Below are positions 27,149-36,598 of a stretch of 64,000 nucleotides of DNA, in pieces (the stretch's first letter is position 1; every line of letters starts with the position of its first letter). Under the pieces are notes generated by a model. That model had not been told where the DNA came from and made no database searches. It saw only the letters and a list, made by a program, of their open reading frames with translations. Source of the stretch: JBJYKD01 sp049310025 (lineage in GTDB: Bacteria; Bacillota; Thermosediminibacteria; Thermosediminibacterales; Tepidanaerobacteraceae); contig NZ_JBJYKD010000013.1 of NCBI RefSeq assembly GCF_049310025.1, forward strand, positions 8,471 through 72,470, written 5' to 3'. The translations under genes were made by a program, and so were the position numbers.

Positions 27149-29227
27149 ATGGATTTGCCTTTTTCCGAAAGAGAGATCAAAATGGTGGGTTTTTTACTGC
27201 AGGGTCCCGCCACCGCCGAGAAAATAGCAAAAAACCTTGGAATAAGCCGCAGAACTGTGCTCCGGGAGCTGCCGGATCTTTCCAAAAAACTGGAGGCCTT
27301 TAATGTAACCCTGGAAAGGAAGGCCGGGAGCGGCCTGTCTCTAAAGGGGGATGAGGAAGACCTGAAAAGGCTGCGGCGGGAGCTGGAAAGCACCACGGGC
27401 CAATCCAGGATAACCCCGGAAGAGCGTCGGCAGGCCATACTGCTTTATCTGCTGGAGCAAAAGGAACCCGTAAAACTCTATGCCATTGCAAGCCGCTTCA
27501 ACGTGACCGAAGCTACCATCAGCTACGATCTGGACAGGATTGAAGAAAACGTCAGCCGCTACGGCCTGAAACTCCTCCGCCGGCCGGGGCTCGGGGTAAG
27601 GCTTGAGGGGCCTGAGGAGGGGCTTCGGCAGCTTATCCTGGACCTTTTCTACCGGAACTTTCAGGAAGACCAGCTGTTGAAGATTCTAAAGGATAACATC
27701 CCTGGCGGAAAACCGCCGCAGGGTTTCAACTCCGGAGAGGTGAGAGACCGGTTGTTGAAGCTGATAGACGCCCGGGTGGTCGAAAAAATAGAAAGGGCCC
27801 TTGACGACCTGCTGGACGATCTGAAATTTCCCCTGGCCGACAGCGCCTATGCCGGGCTGGTGGTGCACATCGCCCTGGCCCTGGACAGACTGAAGGGCCG
27901 GGACACAGTATCCATGGATCAAAATCTGCTCATGAGTTTGAAAAAAACCAGGGAATTCGACCTGGCGGATAAACTTTCCCGGGAACTGGAGAGATCTTTC
28001 GGCATTAAAATACCCGAAGAAGAGACGGGATATATCACCATGCACCTGCTGGGCGCCAAAATCCGCGCTGACGGAGGTTTCGACGAATTCTTCCTGATAG
28101 ACCACAGGGAGGCCACCGAAGCCGCCGGGCTTATTTTGCAAAAGGCCGGTGAGGAACTCGGCACGGATCTTCTCCAGGACAGGAGGGCCCTGGAAGACCT
28201 GGCTGTGCATTTAAAACCCGCCATCTCGCGCCTCTGCCTTGGGATGGAGATAAGAAACCCGCTGATAAAAGAACTCCGGCAGAACTATCCCCGGCTTATG
28301 GAAGTGGCCCAAAAAACCGCCCGTATCATTGAAGATAAGTTCGGCGTAAAGGTGCCCGAACCCGAACTGGGTTTTATAGCCATGCACATAGGCGCGGCCC
28401 TGGAGAGAAAGGAAGGCGGGGGCAGGGTAAAAGTGCTTCTGGTCTGCGCCAGCGGCATAGGCAGCGCACGGATGCTGGCCGGCAGGGTAAAGAAGGAACT
28501 GCCGGAGCTGGATGTGCAGCAGGTGGTGTCGCTGGCGGATGTGATGAAAGCCCTGGAGAAAGACCCCTTTGTGGATATGGTGCTTACGACGGTGCCCCTC
28601 GAGCTCGACGGGATACCCGCGCTTAAAGTCTCGCCGCTGCTGACCGAACAGGATATCAGGTCGATAAGGGAGCGCTTAAAACTCGGAGTAAAAAACCGCG
28701 GCAGGTCCGGCGCCGAAGATGCCCCGTTAAAAGCTGACAAAGCGGATACCGGTGGCAGGGCGGGCGTTATCTTCGACCTGCTGGAAGACTTCATGCTGAA
28801 AGAAGGTATAGAAGCCCGGGATATAAGAGAACTTGTTACGAAAATCGCCGGAACGATATCGGATGCCGTCCCGGGCGTATGCCGGGCTAAAATAAAGGAA
28901 GACCTTTTTTCCCGCCACAACATGGCGGGCTGCGGGGTGCCTGGTAAGGGTCTGGCGGTGCTCCACGCCAGGAGCGCCGGGGTCGCAAAGCCTTTCCTCG
29001 GGGTTTTCCGCCTGAAAAACCCCCTGGTCATGAGAAATATGGACGGAGCTTTAGAGGCGGTTTCGACATCGCTGGTGATGCTGCTGCCATCAAACCCATC
29101 GCCCGGTGAGAGGGAGGTTATGGGTCAAATCAGCGCCGCCATTATAGAGGACCCCGGCTTTGACGCACTGCTGCGGGAGGGTGCTGAAGCGGATATTATC
29201 AGAGAATTGCTCAAGATATTGAGATAG
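27149..29227 (+). CDS. mtlR: PRD-containing transcriptional activator MtlR
   Basis: About 693 residues from ATG 27149. Domains in order: HTH_11 (GFLLQGPATAEKIAKNLGIS), second HTH (YAIASRFNVTEATISYDLDR), PRD1 (LVVHIALALDR), PRD2 (EPELGFIAMHIGAALER), EIIB-Gat-like domain (LLVCASGIGSARML with its Cys) and EIIA-Mtl-like domain (LFSRHNMAGCGVPGKGLAVLHA with His). In Bacillus and Geobacillus such proteins activate the mtl operon and are tuned by PTS phosphorylation. The frame is open further upstream, to 27053, but without an RBS and reading low-quality sequence. Confidence 0.93.
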   Translation: MDLPFSEREIKMVGFLLQGPATAEKIAKNLGISRRTVLRELPDLSKKLEAFNVTLERKAGSGLSLKGDEEDLKRLRRELESTTGQSRITPEERRQAILLYLLEQKEPVKLYAIASRFNVTEATISYDLDRIEENVSRYGLKLLRRPGLGVRLEGPEEGLRQLILDLFYRNFQEDQLLKILKDNIPGGKPPQGFNSGEVRDRLLKLIDARVVEKIERALDDLLDDLKFPLADSAYAGLVVHIALALDRLKGRDTVSMDQNLLMSLKKTREFDLADKLSRELERSFGIKIPEEETGYITMHLLGAKIRADGGFDEFFLIDHREATEAAGLILQKAGEELGTDLLQDRRALEDLAVHLKPAISRLCLGMEIRNPLIKELRQNYPRLMEVAQKTARIIEDKFGVKVPEPELGFIAMHIGAALERKEGGGRVKVLLVCASGIGSARMLAGRVKKELPELDVQQVVSLADVMKALEKDPFVDMVLTTVPLELDGIPALKVSPLLTEQDIRSIRERLKLGVKNRGRSGAEDAPLKADKADTGGRAGVIFDLLEDFMLKEGIEARDIRELVTKIAGTISDAVPGVCRAKIKEDLFSRHNMAGCGVPGKGLAVLHARSAGVAKPFLGVFRLKNPLVMRNMDGALEAVSTSLVMLLPSNPSPGEREVMGQISAAIIEDPGFDALLREGAEADIIRELLKILR

Positions 29228-29238
29228 GGAGGAAAAGC

Positions 29239-29718
29239 ATGACTTTCAACTGGTTTAGAAAAAAGGAGAAAAAAGAAAAGGAAGATGAAATCCTGACAAA
29301 AGACTCCATTTTACTGAACGCCAGTGCAAAAGACAAATACGAGGCCATAGAGATAGTAGGGGGTATCCTGGTAAAGCAGGGCAAAGTTGATCCTTCATAT
29401 ATAGACGCCATGAAGGCCCGGGAGGATATGCTGACAACTTACATCGGAAACGGCATAGCCATTCCCCACGGAGTGGGGGAAGCCAAAGAAAAAATCATCA
29501 AGAGCGGCATTTCGGTGGCCCGGTTTCCGGAGGGAGTGGATTTCGGGGGGAACAAGGCTTATCTTGTCATAGGAATTGCAGGGAAGGGTGACGAGCACCT
29601 GGATATTCTGGCCAATATCGCCTCGGCATGTGAAGACGGGGAGCGGGTCAGGAAGCTCATAAACAGCGCTTCGAAGGATGAGATTTATGACATACTGACG
29701 GGAGGGGGACACAATTGA
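29239..29718 (+). CDS. mtlF: PTS mannitol transporter subunit IIA
   Basis: 159 residues. EIIA-Mtl: accepts phosphate from HPr on the His in GNGIAIPHG and passes it to the MtlA Cys. Other motifs: AIEIVGGILVKQGKV, YIDAMKAREDMLTTYIG, HLDILANIA. A Lys/Glu-rich N-terminal extension of about 18 residues (FRKKEKKEKEDE) is longer than typical. RBS GGGAGG. Overlaps the mtlD start by 4 nt. Confidence 0.95.
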   Translation: MTFNWFRKKEKKEKEDEILTKDSILLNASAKDKYEAIEIVGGILVKQGKVDPSYIDAMKAREDMLTTYIGNGIAIPHGVGEAKEKIIKSGISVARFPEGVDFGGNKAYLVIGIAGKGDEHLDILANIASACEDGERVRKLINSASKDEIYDILTGGGHN

Positions 29719-30860
29719 AGAACGCGGTGCACTTCGGGGCCGGCAATATAGGCCGGGGATTTATAGGGCTTTTGCTTTCCCGGGCGGGATACCGGGTGAC
29801 TTTTGTCGATATATCGAAAGATATAATTGACGCCGTAAACGCCAGGGGGCGCTATACCGTGACCCTGGCGGGAGAGGTGGAAGAAGCTCTCACGGTCGAG
29901 AACATCAGGGGCGTTCTTTTCACCGACGAGGAGCGGGTGGCTGAAGCCGTTTCCCGGTCGGATATCGTCACTACGGCCGTCGGGCCGGGAGTCCTTCAAA
30001 GGATAGCTCCAGCGCTGGCCCGGGGATTGCAACTGAAGATTTCTGTCAATCCGGACGCCCCTTTGAACATAATCGCATGTGAGAATATGGTCGGGGCGTC
30101 GGAATATTTAAGGGGGGAAGTTTTCAAGCGCCTCTTGCCTGAGGAGATTGCCGCCCTTGAAAAGTCGGTGGGATTTCCCAATGCCGCGGTGGATCGCATA
30201 GTCCCTCCCCGGAAGGGCGATGATATTCTGGCGGTTACCGTGGAGCCCTATTTCGAATGGGTCGCCGATCGAAAGGCCTTTAAAGGCCCGATTCCCGAAA
30301 TACCCGGCATGCGGGCGGTGGAAAACCTCGGGGCCTATGTGGAGCGGAAGATTTATACGCTGAACACAGGCCACGCCGTGGCGGCTTACCTCGGATACCT
30401 CAGGGGATACGGCACCATAGGGGAGGCCCTCAAAGATCCGGCCGTATTTGAAACCGTAAAAGGCGCCATGGAGGAGGCGGGTACGTATCTTGTGGCACGC
30501 TTCGGTTTTTCTCCCGGTGAGCACCAAAAGTATATAGAAAAGACCTTAAAGCGCTTTGTAAATCCGGCTTTGAAAGATGAAGTGGTCCGGGTGGGGCGCC
30601 AGCCCCTGAGGAAGCTGGGACCGGAAGACAGGCTGGTGTACCCCGCCGTGAAGGCGGCTGAGCTGGGGCGAACCCCGGAGAACCTGGCCCGGGGCATCGC
30701 CGCGGCGTTGAAGTTCGACTACGAGGGGGATGAGGAAGCCAGGATCCTCCAGGATATGATAGGCAATGAGGGAGTTAAAAAGGTTCTGGAAAAAATATGT
30801 GGTATCTCTGAAAAGCACCCGTTATATGAGGTAATAATGAAATATTATCGCCATAGCTAG
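29715..30860 (+). CDS. mtlD: Mannitol-1-phosphate 5-dehydrogenase
   Basis: 381 residues, NAD-dependent; oxidises mannitol-1-phosphate to fructose-6-phosphate. Rossmann motif HFGAGNIGRGFIG at the N-terminus; catalytic region KIYTLNTGHAVAAYLGYLRG including the conserved Lys; GRQPLRKLGPEDRLV. Starts at TTG 29715, overlapping the mtlF stop (TTGA), behind GGAGGGGG. Last gene of the operon. Confidence 0.97.
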   Translation: MKNAVHFGAGNIGRGFIGLLLSRAGYRVTFVDISKDIIDAVNARGRYTVTLAGEVEEALTVENIRGVLFTDEERVAEAVSRSDIVTTAVGPGVLQRIAPALARGLQLKISVNPDAPLNIIACENMVGASEYLRGEVFKRLLPEEIAALEKSVGFPNAAVDRIVPPRKGDDILAVTVEPYFEWVADRKAFKGPIPEIPGMRAVENLGAYVERKIYTLNTGHAVAAYLGYLRGYGTIGEALKDPAVFETVKGAMEEAGTYLVARFGFSPGEHQKYIEKTLKRFVNPALKDEVVRVGRQPLRKLGPEDRLVYPAVKAAELGRTPENLARGIAAALKFDYEGDEEARILQDMIGNEGVKKVLEKICGISEKHPLYEVIMKYYRHS

Positions 30861-30913
30861 ACGGAATATGATTTTTGTGAAAAGGATGTTATATCATTTT
30901 TGTGCAGGATGAA

Positions 30914-30929
30914 CCGGCCACATGGCCGG
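30914..30929. terminator. Palindrome between convergent mtlD and ABC permease genes
   Basis: CCGGCCACATGGCCGG; GC-rich stem without a strong T-run. Possible bidirectional terminator. Confidence 0.4.
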
Positions 30930-30936
30930 CTGTATC

Positions 30937-32121
30937 CTATTCATAGCGGAGAGCTTCGATGGGGTTAAGGTTCCCGGCTTTACCGGCGGGATAAAGCCCG
31001 AAAAAGACCCCCACAAGGAGAGAAAATCCGAAGGCCACGCCTATTACGGGAATTGTAACTTTTACGCTGATGTTCATGAGAGCGGCGGCTGCGTAGCTCA
31101 ACAGAAAGCCGAGAACGACCCCCAATACCCCGCCGCTGCCGCTGATAAAAAGGGATTCGATAAGGAATTGGTACAGTATATCCCTTTTCCTGGCACCAAG
31201 CGCTTTCCTTATGCCGATTTCCCGGGTGCGTTCCGTTACGGACACCAGCATGATGTTCATTATGCCTATTCCACCAACAAGAAGAGATATGGCGGCGATA
31301 CCCCCCAGCATCATGGTAAGCGTACTGGTGGTCTGATTCAATGTATCCAGCATTTGGGTCTGATCAAATATCCTGAAATACTCAACATCGTCATCGGGAT
31401 TATCCCTGAATATCTTTGCAAGCTTTGATGTGATTTCATCCATCGCCGGTGAAACCGAAGCGGCATCGGCGGCCTGAATATAAATGGTTCTGATTCCACG
31501 GGAACGCATCAGTCTTTCGGCCACTGTCACGGGTATAAGCACCTGATTGTCGTTTGAGCCCATCATGGTATTTCCTCTGGACTCCAGGACCCCGATTACC
31601 TTAAAGCTCTGCCCGCCTATTTTTATTTCCTGCCCAACCGGATCTACAAAACCGAACAAATCCTCCACCACTTGAGGGCCCAGGATGGCCACCCGCTGTC
31701 GAAGACTTATGTCTTCCGCCGAAAAAAATCGGCCCTTTGATACGTTATAATTTCTTACTGTAGAAAACTCGCTGTTGGTCCCCTGAACCTGTACGGTAGA
31801 ATTTTTACTGCCGTACTTTACGGTTAAATTGTCGGATAAAACCGGAGCCACCCCGCTCACATATGGGCTTTTAGCAAATTCCATGGCCTGCTCGTAGCTT
31901 AATGAAGTGACCGCGCCTCTGCCGGTTATATTTACGGTCAGGAGATTGGAACCCAGGCTTTGAATCTGGCTGGTTACCCGGGATGTCGCCCCCTGGCCGA
32001 TGGATACAAGGGCTATGACCGAAGCCACTCCTATTATTATGCCCAGCATGGTCAAGAAAGAACGCACCTTATTGTCCAGGATACCTCGAAACGCAATTTT
32101 AATGGCCTGAATCACACCCAT
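30937..32121 (-). CDS. MacB/YknZ-type ABC transporter permease
   Basis: 394 residues. FtsX-like permease: an N-terminal TM segment (FLTMLGIIIGVASVIALVSIG), a large extracytoplasmic MacB_PCD domain, and three C-terminal TM segments (GGIAAISLLVGGIGIMNIMLV, then TERTREIGIRKALGAR). Works with the ATPase and membrane-fusion protein upstream in the same operon, as Bacillus YknXYZ (protection from the SdpC toxin) or MacAB in export of macrolides or peptides. Substrate unknown. Confidence 0.92.
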   Translation of the reverse strand: MGVIQAIKIAFRGILDNKVRSFLTMLGIIIGVASVIALVSIGQGATSRVTSQIQSLGSNLLTVNITGRGAVTSLSYEQAMEFAKSPYVSGVAPVLSDNLTVKYGSKNSTVQVQGTNSEFSTVRNYNVSKGRFFSAEDISLRQRVAILGPQVVEDLFGFVDPVGQEIKIGGQSFKVIGVLESRGNTMMGSNDNQVLIPVTVAERLMRSRGIRTIYIQAADAASVSPAMDEITSKLAKIFRDNPDDDVEYFRIFDQTQMLDTLNQTTSTLTMMLGGIAAISLLVGGIGIMNIMLVSVTERTREIGIRKALGARKRDILYQFLIESLFISGSGGVLGVVLGFLLSYAAAALMNISVKVTIPVIGVAFGFSLLVGVFFGLYPAGKAGNLNPIEALRYE

Positions 32122-32805
32122 TTAATTTTCCACCTTTTCATCTTTAATAATCTTGCCGTCCTGAATATACACGTTTCTTCCGGCCTGCCGGGCGATGTTG
32201 ATATCATGGGTTATGAGGATTACGGTCTTTCCGTTTTTGTTTAACTCCTTTAAAATATTCATAATTTCCCGGCCGGATCTTGTGTCGAGGTTTCCGGTGG
32301 GTTCGTCCGCCAGTATAACCGGAGGGTCCGTGGCCAGCGCTCTGGCAATAGCCACTCTTTGCTGCTGGCCGCCGGAAAGCTCGGTGGGTTTGTGATTTAC
32401 CCTGTGGCCGAGCCCCACCGCATTTAATGATTCCAGGGCCCTCTGCCTCCTGGCGGCCGTAGAAAATCCTGCATAAATCATCGGTAATTCCACGTTTTCC
32501 AGAGCGGTCAGCTTTGGCAGCAGATTAAAATTCTGAAATACAAAGCCTATGTGGCGGTTTCTTATACGCGCCAGTTGATCGTCGTCGAGTTTGGACACAT
32601 CTTTGCCTTCGAAGAAGTATTCTCCGCTGGTGGGGATGTCAAGACATCCGAGTATGTTCATGAGCGTGGACTTTCCGGATCCCGAAGGCCCCACGATGGC
32701 CACAAACTCACCTTTTTCTATTTCCAGCGAAACACCGTCCAGCGCCCGGACCTCCGTATCGCCCATTTTGTAAATCTTATATATATTGTAAATGCCTATA
32801 AGCAT
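32122..32805 (-). CDS. MacB/YknY-type ABC transporter ATPase
   Basis: 227 residues. Walker [14 protein letters not shown]-loop [10 protein letters not shown], signature [15 protein letters not shown], Walker [15 protein letters not shown]-loop ILITHD. LolD/MacB family. The stop is immediately followed by the permease start; probable translational coupling. Confidence 0.95.
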   Translation of the reverse strand: MLIGIYNIYKIYKMGDTEVRALDGVSLEIEKGEFVAIVGPSGSGKSTLMNILGCLDIPTSGEYFFEGKDVSKLDDDQLARIRNRHIGFVFQNFNLLPKLTALENVELPMIYAGFSTAARRQRALESLNAVGLGHRVNHKPTELSGGQQQRVAIARALATDPPVILADEPTGNLDTRSGREIMNILKELNKNGKTVILITHDINIARQAGRNVYIQDGKIIKDEKVEN

Positions 32806-32823
32806 TGGCTACCTCCTGCCTTT

Positions 32824-34476
32824 TTATCTCATAAACATAGGCGGGCCGCCGACGGGCTGTCTTCTGTTAGTGGTGAATCCGCTATTGCCGGAATTAGACG
32901 GTATCAACACCACATCACCTTCTTTCAGGCCGCTTTCAATGACCACATAATCCTCATTTCTGAGGCCTGTTTTGACTTCTACCAGGCCGCCCTGTGAAGG
33001 CGCCATTGCGGCCCTGTTTCTCTTATTGCCTGCATTTTTATCTGCAGCCGGCATTACAAAGCTTTTTCCGTTCCTCTCCTGAATCGCCGCCACCGGCAGG
33101 ATGAGAACATCTCTGGCGCTGGCTACAGGTATTTCCACATCCACGGTCATGCCAGCCTTTAATTCCGGTGTCTTATCAAGGCTTACGGTGACATCAAAGG
33201 TCGAGACGTTGTTCTGGCTTACCCCCTGTTCGGCGATTTTTTCCACCACACCCTCAAAAACCTTGCCCGGCGCCGCTTCAGCCGTCACTTTTACCGGCAT
33301 GCCCTCTTTTACTTTGTTGATATCCAGTTCGTCGATGGGGACTACCACCTGCATTTTTGAGTAATTTACTATGACGGCCGCTTTTTCATCCTCTGATGAA
33401 CTATTTGAGGAGGGCTTTATCAAATCTCCTTCTCTGATATTTTGTTCAATTACGGTTCCGTCAATGGGGGAATATATTTTGAGGTCGTCTAACTGCTTCA
33501 TTTTGGATGCCAGGTCCAGTTTGGCCTGCTCGAGAGAGCGCTGCATTTTTTCTATGTTTAAATCGACGTCCGATGTGTCGAGAGAAAACAGTTTCTGGCC
33601 TTTTTTTACATAATCCCCCTCTTCCACCAGCACTTTTGAAACGGCGGCCGATATCCGGGGTTTTACTTCGAAGGTTTCCCGGGGTTCCAGAACGACTTCT
33701 TCCACAGCCTGCATACTGCCGTTTTGCGTGTCAACGGTCACCTGCACTTTTTGTTCCTGGCCCTCCACATAATAATTTCCTTCAATGGTTATGGTGGCAT
33801 AATAATACACGCCGCCGCCGGCAGAAGGGGTGCCGGCTCTGTCTACACCGGTTACTCTCCCTTCTACGGAATATAGAGAATCCAGGAAGAGCACATCGGC
33901 TTTCTGACCGACTTTGATACTTTTAATCTGGGCGGGATTAAAAGGCGCTCTGACTCTGGCCTTTTCGCGGTTTTCTAAAGTGGCTAAAACCGTGCCGGAA
34001 CTTACCAAATCTCCGGGTTTTACATCAACGGCCGTTATCACGCCGTTTTCGGGGGCGTAGATTTCTGTTTTATTTCTGTCCTTTAAAGCCTCTTCCAGAT
34101 TCAGTTGCTGCTGGGATACACTTATCCGGGCTTTTTGCAGCTCGATTTCCAGTTCGTCATCCTGAAGCTCATACAGCAGATCGCCTTTTTTAACCACATC
34201 ACCCTCCTTAATATACACTTTCTTAACCCTGCCGTCCACTTTCAGGTTAATGGTAGCGTCTTCCACAGGTTCCAGCGTGCCGGAACTTTTCAGCACCACA
34301 TCCAGGTTACCGCGGGTCACCCTGGCCGTCCTGAAAGACGGCGCCTGGGTTTTCCCCGAAGCATTCTTTTTCCACCACAAAAAACCTGCTGCCGTTGACG
34401 AGACGATTAAAAACGCTATAATGGCAGTTTTAATTATTTTTTTTGTTTTTTTTGACAATGGTTTACCTACGTTCAT
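32824..34476 (-). CDS. HlyD/YknX-type periplasmic-adaptor protein
   Basis: 550 residues: cytoplasmic Lys-rich N-terminus, one TM segment (TAIIAFLIVSSTAAGFLWW), then biotinyl-lipoyl-like and beta-barrel domains characteristic of the RND/MacA adaptor family (VKKVYIKEGDVVKKGDLLYEL, a second lipoyl half VLVEEGDYVKKGQKLFSL). Longer than the usual ~400 residues because it carries two HlyD-like modules in tandem. First gene of the yknXYZ-like operon. Confidence 0.88.
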   Translation of the reverse strand: MNVGKPLSKKTKKIIKTAIIAFLIVSSTAAGFLWWKKNASGKTQAPSFRTARVTRGNLDVVLKSSGTLEPVEDATINLKVDGRVKKVYIKEGDVVKKGDLLYELQDDELEIELQKARISVSQQQLNLEEALKDRNKTEIYAPENGVITAVDVKPGDLVSSGTVLATLENREKARVRAPFNPAQIKSIKVGQKADVLFLDSLYSVEGRVTGVDRAGTPSAGGGVYYYATITIEGNYYVEGQEQKVQVTVDTQNGSMQAVEEVVLEPRETFEVKPRISAAVSKVLVEEGDYVKKGQKLFSLDTSDVDLNIEKMQRSLEQAKLDLASKMKQLDDLKIYSPIDGTVIEQNIREGDLIKPSSNSSSEDEKAAVIVNYSKMQVVVPIDELDINKVKEGMPVKVTAEAAPGKVFEGVVEKIAEQGVSQNNVSTFDVTVSLDKTPELKAGMTVDVEIPVASARDVLILPVAAIQERNGKSFVMPAADKNAGNKRNRAAMAPSQGGLVEVKTGLRNEDYVVIESGLKEGDVVLIPSNSGNSGFTTNRRQPVGGPPMFMR

Positions 34477-34590
34477 TCAGCTTACCACCATCTTCCATAA
34501 CTTTTTTATTAGTTTATCACATAGTTGTTATAAAATTGTTAAAGAAATCTAAAAGTTTGCTCAAGGTTTATAAAAAACGGCATATACTTA

Positions 34591-34619
34591 TTGACAGCGA
34601 AAAATAATAATAGTATAAT
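34591..34619 (+). promoter_or_regulatory. Sigma-A promoter of selenoprotein gene
   Basis: TTGACA (34591-34596), 17 nt, TATAAT (34614-34619): consensus in both boxes. Confidence 0.8.
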
Positions 34620-34647
34620 AAAACTACCGTAAGTGGAGGTGACATTG

Positions 34648-34935
34648 ATGGGAGACATAATAATAGACGACAGGGCCAGAAAATACATTCTCGACAAGAA
34701 TAACGACGCGATAACCGTTAAGCTGGAGCGCTACGGCGGGGGGTGAGCCGGCTGCACATATTTGCCTGCCGTGTATGTAGGCGCACCAGCCGATACCAGC
34801 GAATATACTGTAAAAGATGTGGACGGCATAAGGGTTTATGTGAGCCCCTTCGTGAGACTGGAAGACGGACTCAAAATATTCATGTCGGGGTTCGGGCCGT
34901 TTAAAGGCCTGGCGGTGGCACCGCTCAACTATTAG
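34648..34935 (+). CDS. HesB-like selenoprotein (UGA read as Sec)
   Basis: 95 residues if the TGA at 34744-34746 (codon 33) is decoded as selenocysteine. ATG follows GTGGAGGTGA. The reading frame is unbroken on both sides: IIIDDRARKYILDKNNDAI before, and GGG-U-AGCTYLPAVYVGAP after, ending MSGFGPFKGLAVAP. This matches the HesB-like selenoprotein family (IscA/HesB relative with a Sec/Cys-x-x-Cys redox motif, here U-A-G-C). A bSECIS-like hairpin lies directly after the TGA. Implies selB/selC/selD elsewhere in the genome. Exact role of the family is unknown; thiol redox or metal/sulfur chemistry is likely. Confidence 0.85.
34749..34792 (+). promoter_or_regulatory. bSECIS hairpin
   Basis: CGGCTG (34749-34754) pairs with CAGCCG (34787-34792); an inner GCCT (34764-34767) pairs with AGGC (34779-34782) leaving a short apical loop GCCGTGTATGT. 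It begins 3 nt after the UGA, as expected for SelB recognition. Confidence 0.65.
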
Positions 34936-34936
34936 G

Positions 34937-35701
34937 CTATTTGCGGTGTTCCTTATAAAGCTGTATAAACTTTATTATAAAATTGAATTCGTCGGGGGTG
35001 CAGTCGGCCAGCAGTTCCAGCGCCGAGCGCACCCTGGGATCCAGAAAAAGCTCTTTCAGGGCCGGGTTCATGGGACGCAGCAGGGCGGATATTTCGTCGT
35101 CGTCGGCCACGAAGTAGCAGGGGGAAAGGGAAAGGGCGGAGGCTATCTTTTCCAGTGTCTTGATAGAGGGTTCCACCCTGCCGCTCTCTATCTGGCCGAT
35201 GAGGCCGGGGGAGACTCCGGCTTTTTTAGCCAGTTCCGACTGGGTGAGGCCGCGCTCGCATCTGACCTTTTTCAGCTTGTAGCCCACGTGGCTGGCGGCC
35301 ATCAGGTCGTCGGGGCATACGCCCAGGGCGGCGGCGATGCTCTTTAAAGTTGAAAGGGACGGCATGGCCCTGCCGGTCTCGATGTGGCACAGATAGGCGC
35401 CGGATATGCCCGCCTTTTCCGCCAGCTGCGCAAGGGTCATCTTCTTTTCCCGGCGCAGAAGCGATATCTTATCCCCCAGGGCCACGGGTCTGGGCGCGGG
35501 CGCATCGGGGCGCTCAAAAAATCCCTCTCTGGAAATATTGAGAGCCGTGGCCAGCTTATCGATGGTCTCAAGGGAAGGCTGCTTTTTGCCCCGTTCGATT
35601 TCGCTCAGGTAGGATACCGAAAGGCCGGCCCGGCGGGCCAGCTCCTGAAGGGAGAGGTTTCTTTTACGCCGGAAATCCCGGATTAATTTGCCGTCTATCA
35701 T
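34937..35701 (-). CDS. Transcriptional regulator with three XRE-type HTH domains
   Basis: About 254 residues carrying three consecutive Cro/C1-type HTH domains: LSLQELARRAGLSVSYLSEIERG (about residues 15-37), MTLAQLAEKAGISGAYLCHIETG (about 85-107), LTQSELAKKAGVSPGLIGQIESG (about 147-170), followed by a short C-terminal tail. Start set at 35701, about 8 nt after GGAAG. Single-HTH regulators are common; a triple array is unusual and should read an extended or multipartite operator. A perfect palindrome upstream (35825-35847) is a candidate autoregulatory site. Convergent with the selenoprotein gene. Confidence 0.85.
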   Translation of the reverse strand: MIDGKLIRDFRRKRNLSLQELARRAGLSVSYLSEIERGKKQPSLETIDKLATALNISREGFFERPDAPAPRPVALGDKISLLRREKKMTLAQLAEKAGISGAYLCHIETGRAMPSLSTLKSIAAALGVCPDDLMAASHVGYKLKKVRCERGLTQSELAKKAGVSPGLIGQIESGRVEPSIKTLEKIASALSLSPCYFVADDDEISALLRPMNPALKELFLDPRVRSALELLADCTPDEFNFIIKFIQLYKEHRK

Positions 35702-35824
35702 AAGCATGACTTCCTTTCCATATACTTTCCAGGCGATGCTTTCGAAGCGCTGTCTGGGCATTTTCTCAAAACATAACGGATATCACTTAAAGGATTGCCC
35801 TAATGGTACTTCACAAAATTATAT

Positions 35825-35847
35825 ATACTATAGTTACATTATAGTAT
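35825..35847. promoter_or_regulatory. Palindromic operator candidate
   Basis: ATACTATA, GTTACAT, TATAGTAT: 8-bp perfect arms, upstream of the triple-HTH gene. The rest of 35702-36089 shows nothing else I can support. Confidence 0.5.
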
Positions 35848-36089
35848 AACCATAAACCGGCGTCAATGAGCACACACGGGCCTGCCGGGACACACCGCAG
35901 GCTCGATGCGCCATACATTTTTTAGGCATTTTAAGGGAAAATAAAAAAGTAATCAGAATGCGGTTTTACTGACTGTTACAACTTCTGCACCATCCCCTAT
36001 ATTGAAACCTTGCTCCGAATTCTCCGGCGGCAAGGGGCTGAACTTTCAGCCCGAATTAAAAACTTGAAAATCTGTAAGGAGGAATTACC

Positions 36090-36404
36090 ATGAAACCGAT
36101 AACATTAACCGATGAAAATTTCGACAGGGAGGTTATCCAGGCCGAAGGCAAAGTTCTGGTCGACATGTGGGCGCCCTGGTGCGGGCCGTGCCGCATGATG
36201 GGGCCCGTGATCGACGAAATCGCGGAGGAATACGAGGGGACTTTGAAAGTGGGCAAGCTGAACGTCGACGAAAACCCGGACACCGCCGCCCGCTATGGGG
36301 TTATGAGCATCCCCACCCTGCTCGTGTTTGAAAACGGCCAGCTTGTCAACAAGATGATAGGCTTCAGGCCAAAGCGCGAGCTTTTATCCGAAATCGGTGT
36401 GTGA
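36090..36404 (+). CDS. trxA: Thioredoxin
   Basis: 104 residues, normal thioredoxin length. Active site [16 protein letters not shown] (WCGPC), buried Asp and the cis-Pro loop [13 protein letters not shown]. Cytoplasmic dithiol-disulfide exchange. ATG 6 nt after AAGGAGG. Monocistronic with a terminator downstream. Confidence 0.97.
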   Translation: MKPITLTDENFDREVIQAEGKVLVDMWAPWCGPCRMMGPVIDEIAEEYEGTLKVGKLNVDENPDTAARYGVMSIPTLLVFENGQLVNKMIGFRPKRELLSEIGV

Positions 36405-36471
36405 AAAAAAGTTGTAATAAAAACCTTGCGAAATTTTTCCTGATGTTCTCATTACCGTCAAATGGCATAAG

Positions 36472-36500
36472 ACCCGCTCCTGATTCGGGGCGGGTTTTTA
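36472..36500 (+). terminator. Intrinsic terminator after trxA
   Basis: ACCCGCTCC, TGATTC, GGGGCGGGT, then TTTTAAATTTTTT. Confidence 0.85.
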
Positions 36501-36598
36501 AATTTTTTAAAATACCTCATTCCCCATAGTGACATTTTATCACGATAGTCTACAAGGTGACATTATCATAAAATAACCACAAATGACTCATGAATTAT

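Noticed and set aside
28285..29031. 248-residue minus-strand frame
   Set aside because: Antisense to the EIIB/EIIA part of mtlR; Ser/Pro-rich text is typical of antisense reading of GC-rich genes.
36005..36035. GAAACC sequence upstream of trxA
   Set aside because: No CG[AT]CT at 16 nt; not part of the ECF-type family.
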